6,648 nt of DNA from Promethearchaeota archaeon (GTDB lineage Archaea > Asgardarchaeota > Lokiarchaeia > Sigyniarchaeales > SOKP01). Where the stretch lies: the NCBI GenBank assembly GCA_019894815.1, contig JAGXNU010000120.1, forward strand, positions 1-6,648, read 5' to 3'. The first letter of the stretch is position 1; every line of letters starts with the position of its first letter. The notes beneath the pieces were generated by a model that searched no databases, was not told the origin of the DNA, and saw nothing but the letters and a program-made list of their open reading frames with translations. A program made the translations under genes and the position numbers. Positions 5,022-6,648 of the stretch are shown piece by piece.

Positions 5022-6648
5022 TCATCTATCTTGATACATTTCTTCTAATCGATTACTCATGGTTTTAATAGTTTGCTCCAATAGATCTACTTGACCTTTG
5101 AATCCTTCTATTAAACTTGGATCAATTTCCATTGCCTTTTTAAGATGATGAATTGCTTTATCATAATCCTTCTTACCAAAAAACTCTGATGCCAGAAAAA
5201 GCCAAGCAAGCGATAGAGTAGGATCGAATTCTATAGCTTTTAAGTATGATTTTATGGCTTTTTCATTCTGCAACTTGTTTTTCAAAACATTTCCCTTGTT
5301 ATAGTATGCTTCAGCGAAATCAGTTTTGTACTTAATGGCTTGTTCATATGCTGCTAATGCACTATCGAATTCCTTCTTCTGTTCGTGAGTAAATCCCACA
5401 AGATTCCAGGATTCAGAATGATCTGGTTTGAGATCTATGGCTTTTCTAAGAGACAATCTCGCTAAATCATATTCCTTTTTTCCTATATTAGCTACTCCAA
5501 TGTGATAATAAGCATCAATAAATGAGTTATCCAATTCTAATGCTTTTTCACAGCTTTTAATTGCTTCCTCAAGTTTTTTCTCTAATATATCAATTCTCGC
5601 TTTTTTAATTAATTCATTTTTATAATTAAACCTAATTGGGACTCTATTTTTGAATTCTGGGCTCTCAATGAGCTCATGTACTTTTATTGCTTTTTCGAAA
5701 TTTTCAAATCCGTTTTGGAATTCTTTATTCTCAGAGAGTTGTACACCCGTTTCGACTAAAAGTTTAATTTCTGAGAAATGTATCTCGTCAATAGATCTTT
5801 TAATTTTATCCATTTCGTCATATCGGCGATCGATATCGTCAATGGTTTTAGCATACTCCATTTTCTTATTTAACTTCTCAAGATCTTTCTCGAATTTTTT
5901 TTGCTCTTCTGTTAAATCTCCTCTCCCTACCAAGTCTTTTAGTTCAGCTTGATAAACCAAACTTTTAATTTTACTCACTACTTGATCCATCTCTTTAGTG
6001 AGATACATCTTATCTGTCATCTTGAGTGCATTATTAAACAGATCAATTGCTTTATCAAAATCTTTTTGATTTAAGAAATTTTGACCTTGAATGAGAATTT
6101 CTTCGATTTGCAAAATATAAACTTTATTTACAGAACCTTTCAAATCATTGAAAACCTCATTTCTTCCTTCAGGTAATGCCATCCGTTTAGCTATACTAAT
6201 CGCGGAGTATAATTCATTAACTGCTTTCTCAAATTCTCTTTGAGCGATTTGTTGTAGAGATCTATCTTTCAGTAAGTTTATTCTTGCCTGACATGTCCTA
6301 TTAATCAATTCCCTTATTTCTTCTACTTTTTGAGTTTTATCTTCAGCATCGGCCATTTTCTCTGAAATATTTAGAGCTTTATCAAAGATATCAATAGCTT
6401 CGTTTACAATATTGACATCTTCCTCGTAAAATTCTTTGATAATTAATTCTTTTCCCTTATCTAAAATTGGTTTGATCCTCTCTATGAATGTAGGATTTGT
6501 TGTCTTTACAGCTATTGAGTTGATTTTACTAACTTCTTCATCATTCTCTGTCGATGGGAACATCTTATTTGCGATTTCCAATGCCATTTCATATTTTTTG
6601 ACACTTTCTTCAAACCGATTTTCCTGAAATAATTTTTCTCCCTTTTCC
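5022..6648 (-). CDS. Tetratricopeptide repeat (TPR) protein, N-terminus beyond the window
   Basis: This gene is read leftward and ends with TGA at 5022-5024. The first in-frame ATG is at 6587, but the frame stays open to the window edge, and the 20 extra codons (EKGEKLFQENRFEESVKKYE) continue the repeat pattern, so the true start is outside. Numbered from that ATG, residues 323-492 are five TPRs in exact 34-residue register, with the position-20 alanine at 342, 376, 410, 444 and 478 and the position-32 proline at 388, 456 and 490. The N-terminal part carries longer degenerate repeats of about 58 residues sharing a F-[ED]-x-A-[IV]...A-[LI]-x-[IM]...K-M pattern. A charged coiled-coil-like stretch (226-265) interrupts them, and a helix caps the C-terminus (493-521). 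There is no membrane segment. TPR solenoids bind other proteins; the partner is unknown and the neighbouring genes, being on the opposite strand, do not identify it. Confidence 0.88.
   Translation of the reverse strand, partial: EKGEKLFQENRFEESVKKYEMALEIANKMFPSTENDEEVSKINSIAVKTTNPTFIERIKPILDKGKELIIKEFYEEDVNIVNEAIDIFDKALNISEKMADAEDKTQKVEEIRELINRTCQARINLLKDRSLQQIAQREFEKAVNELYSAISIAKRMALPEGRNEVFNDLKGSVNKVYILQIEEILIQGQNFLNQKDFDKAIDLFNNALKMTDKMYLTKEMDQVVSKIKSLVYQAELKDLVGRGDLTEEQKKFEKDLEKLNKKMEYAKTIDDIDRRYDEMDKIKRSIDEIHFSEIKLLVETGVQLSENKEFQNGFENFEKAIKVHELIESPEFKNRVPIRFNYKNELIKKARIDILEKKLEEAIKSCEKALELDNSFIDAYYHIGVANIGKKEYDLARLSLRKAIDLKPDHSESWNLVGFTHEQKKEFDSALAAYEQAIKYKTDFAEAYYNKGNVLKNKLQNEKAIKSYLKAIEFDPTLSLAWLFLASEFFGKKDYDKAIHHLKKAMEIDPSLIEGFKGQVDLLEQTIKTMSNRLEEMYQDR
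5112..5621 (-). repeat. Five tandem 34-residue TPR units
   Basis: Units cover residues 323-356, 357-390, 391-424, 425-458 and 459-492 of the TPR protein (numbered from the ATG at 6587). Each keeps Ala20 and a hydrophobic-x-hydrophobic helix B. Units 2 to 5 also show the first-helix pattern (AYYHIGVANIGKKEYDLA, AYYNKGNVLKNKLQNEKA). Unit 1 is the most degenerate at its start. There are no gaps between units. Confidence 0.85.
5622..6648 (-). repeat. Degenerate ~58-residue helical repeats preceding the canonical TPRs
   Basis: The pattern recurs as FEESVKKYEMALEIANKM (crossing the ATG at 6587), NEAIDIFDKALNISEKM (62-78), FEKAVNELYSAISIAKRM (119-136), FDKAIDLFNNALKMTDKM (177-194), a weak copy FEKDLEKLNKKMEYAKTI (232-249) and FQNGFENFEKAIKVHELI (290-307). 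Spacing of the equivalent Ala/Lys position is 69, 58, 58, 55 and 58 residues. Each unit looks like a TPR helix pair plus an extra long helix. Confidence 0.65.

Noticed and set aside
5650..5952. Plus-strand, serine-rich open frame of 100 codons opposite the TPR gene
   Set aside because: The Ser/Phe richness is the antisense of Glu/Lys codons in the helical repeats, so it is a shadow of the real gene.

Overview
This AT-rich window (roughly one third G+C by eye) looks archaeal, most likely from an Asgard archaeon of the Lokiarchaeia type. The argument rests on several features together. One gene starts about 25 nt after an exact TTTATATA box with no Shine-Dalgarno sequence, as in leaderless archaeal transcription. 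There is a flavoprotein of the geranylgeranyl-reductase-like superfamily and a large tetratricopeptide solenoid. There is also a 250-residue protein that reads as a longin-like half followed by a roadblock/LC7-like half, two domain types known to be abundant in Asgard genomes. No rRNA or other phylogenetic marker is present, so the assignment is an inference.

Layout: positions 1-156 are an AT-rich leader with TATA-like boxes and a 10-bp palindrome. Positions 157-2793 (+) encode a cytoplasmic GH2 beta-mannosidase with both catalytic glutamates intact. A 49-bp gap with a strong TATA box leads to the longin/roadblock-like protein (2843-3595, +). A 96-bp gap with an A7-TC-T7 tract leads to a FAD-dependent oxidoreductase (3692-4957, +). 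A 64-bp convergent gap separates this from a minus-strand TPR protein (5022 to beyond 6648). That last reading frame runs off the right edge, so its true start lies outside the window. No stretch longer than 300 bases lacks a gene.

The three plus-strand genes are consecutive, but the spacers of 49 and 96 bp, one with its own promoter box, suggest separate transcription units rather than a tight operon. I see no RNA genes, CRISPR, insertion sequences or signs of recent transfer. The mannosidase is recognised with high confidence. The other three are assigned to a fold or superfamily and their exact substrates or partners are unknown. The most interesting items are the apparent longin-roadblock fusion, the flavoprotein with a GE instead of GD FAD motif and a missing GGR signature, and the TPR protein that switches from ~58-residue to strict 34-residue repeats.
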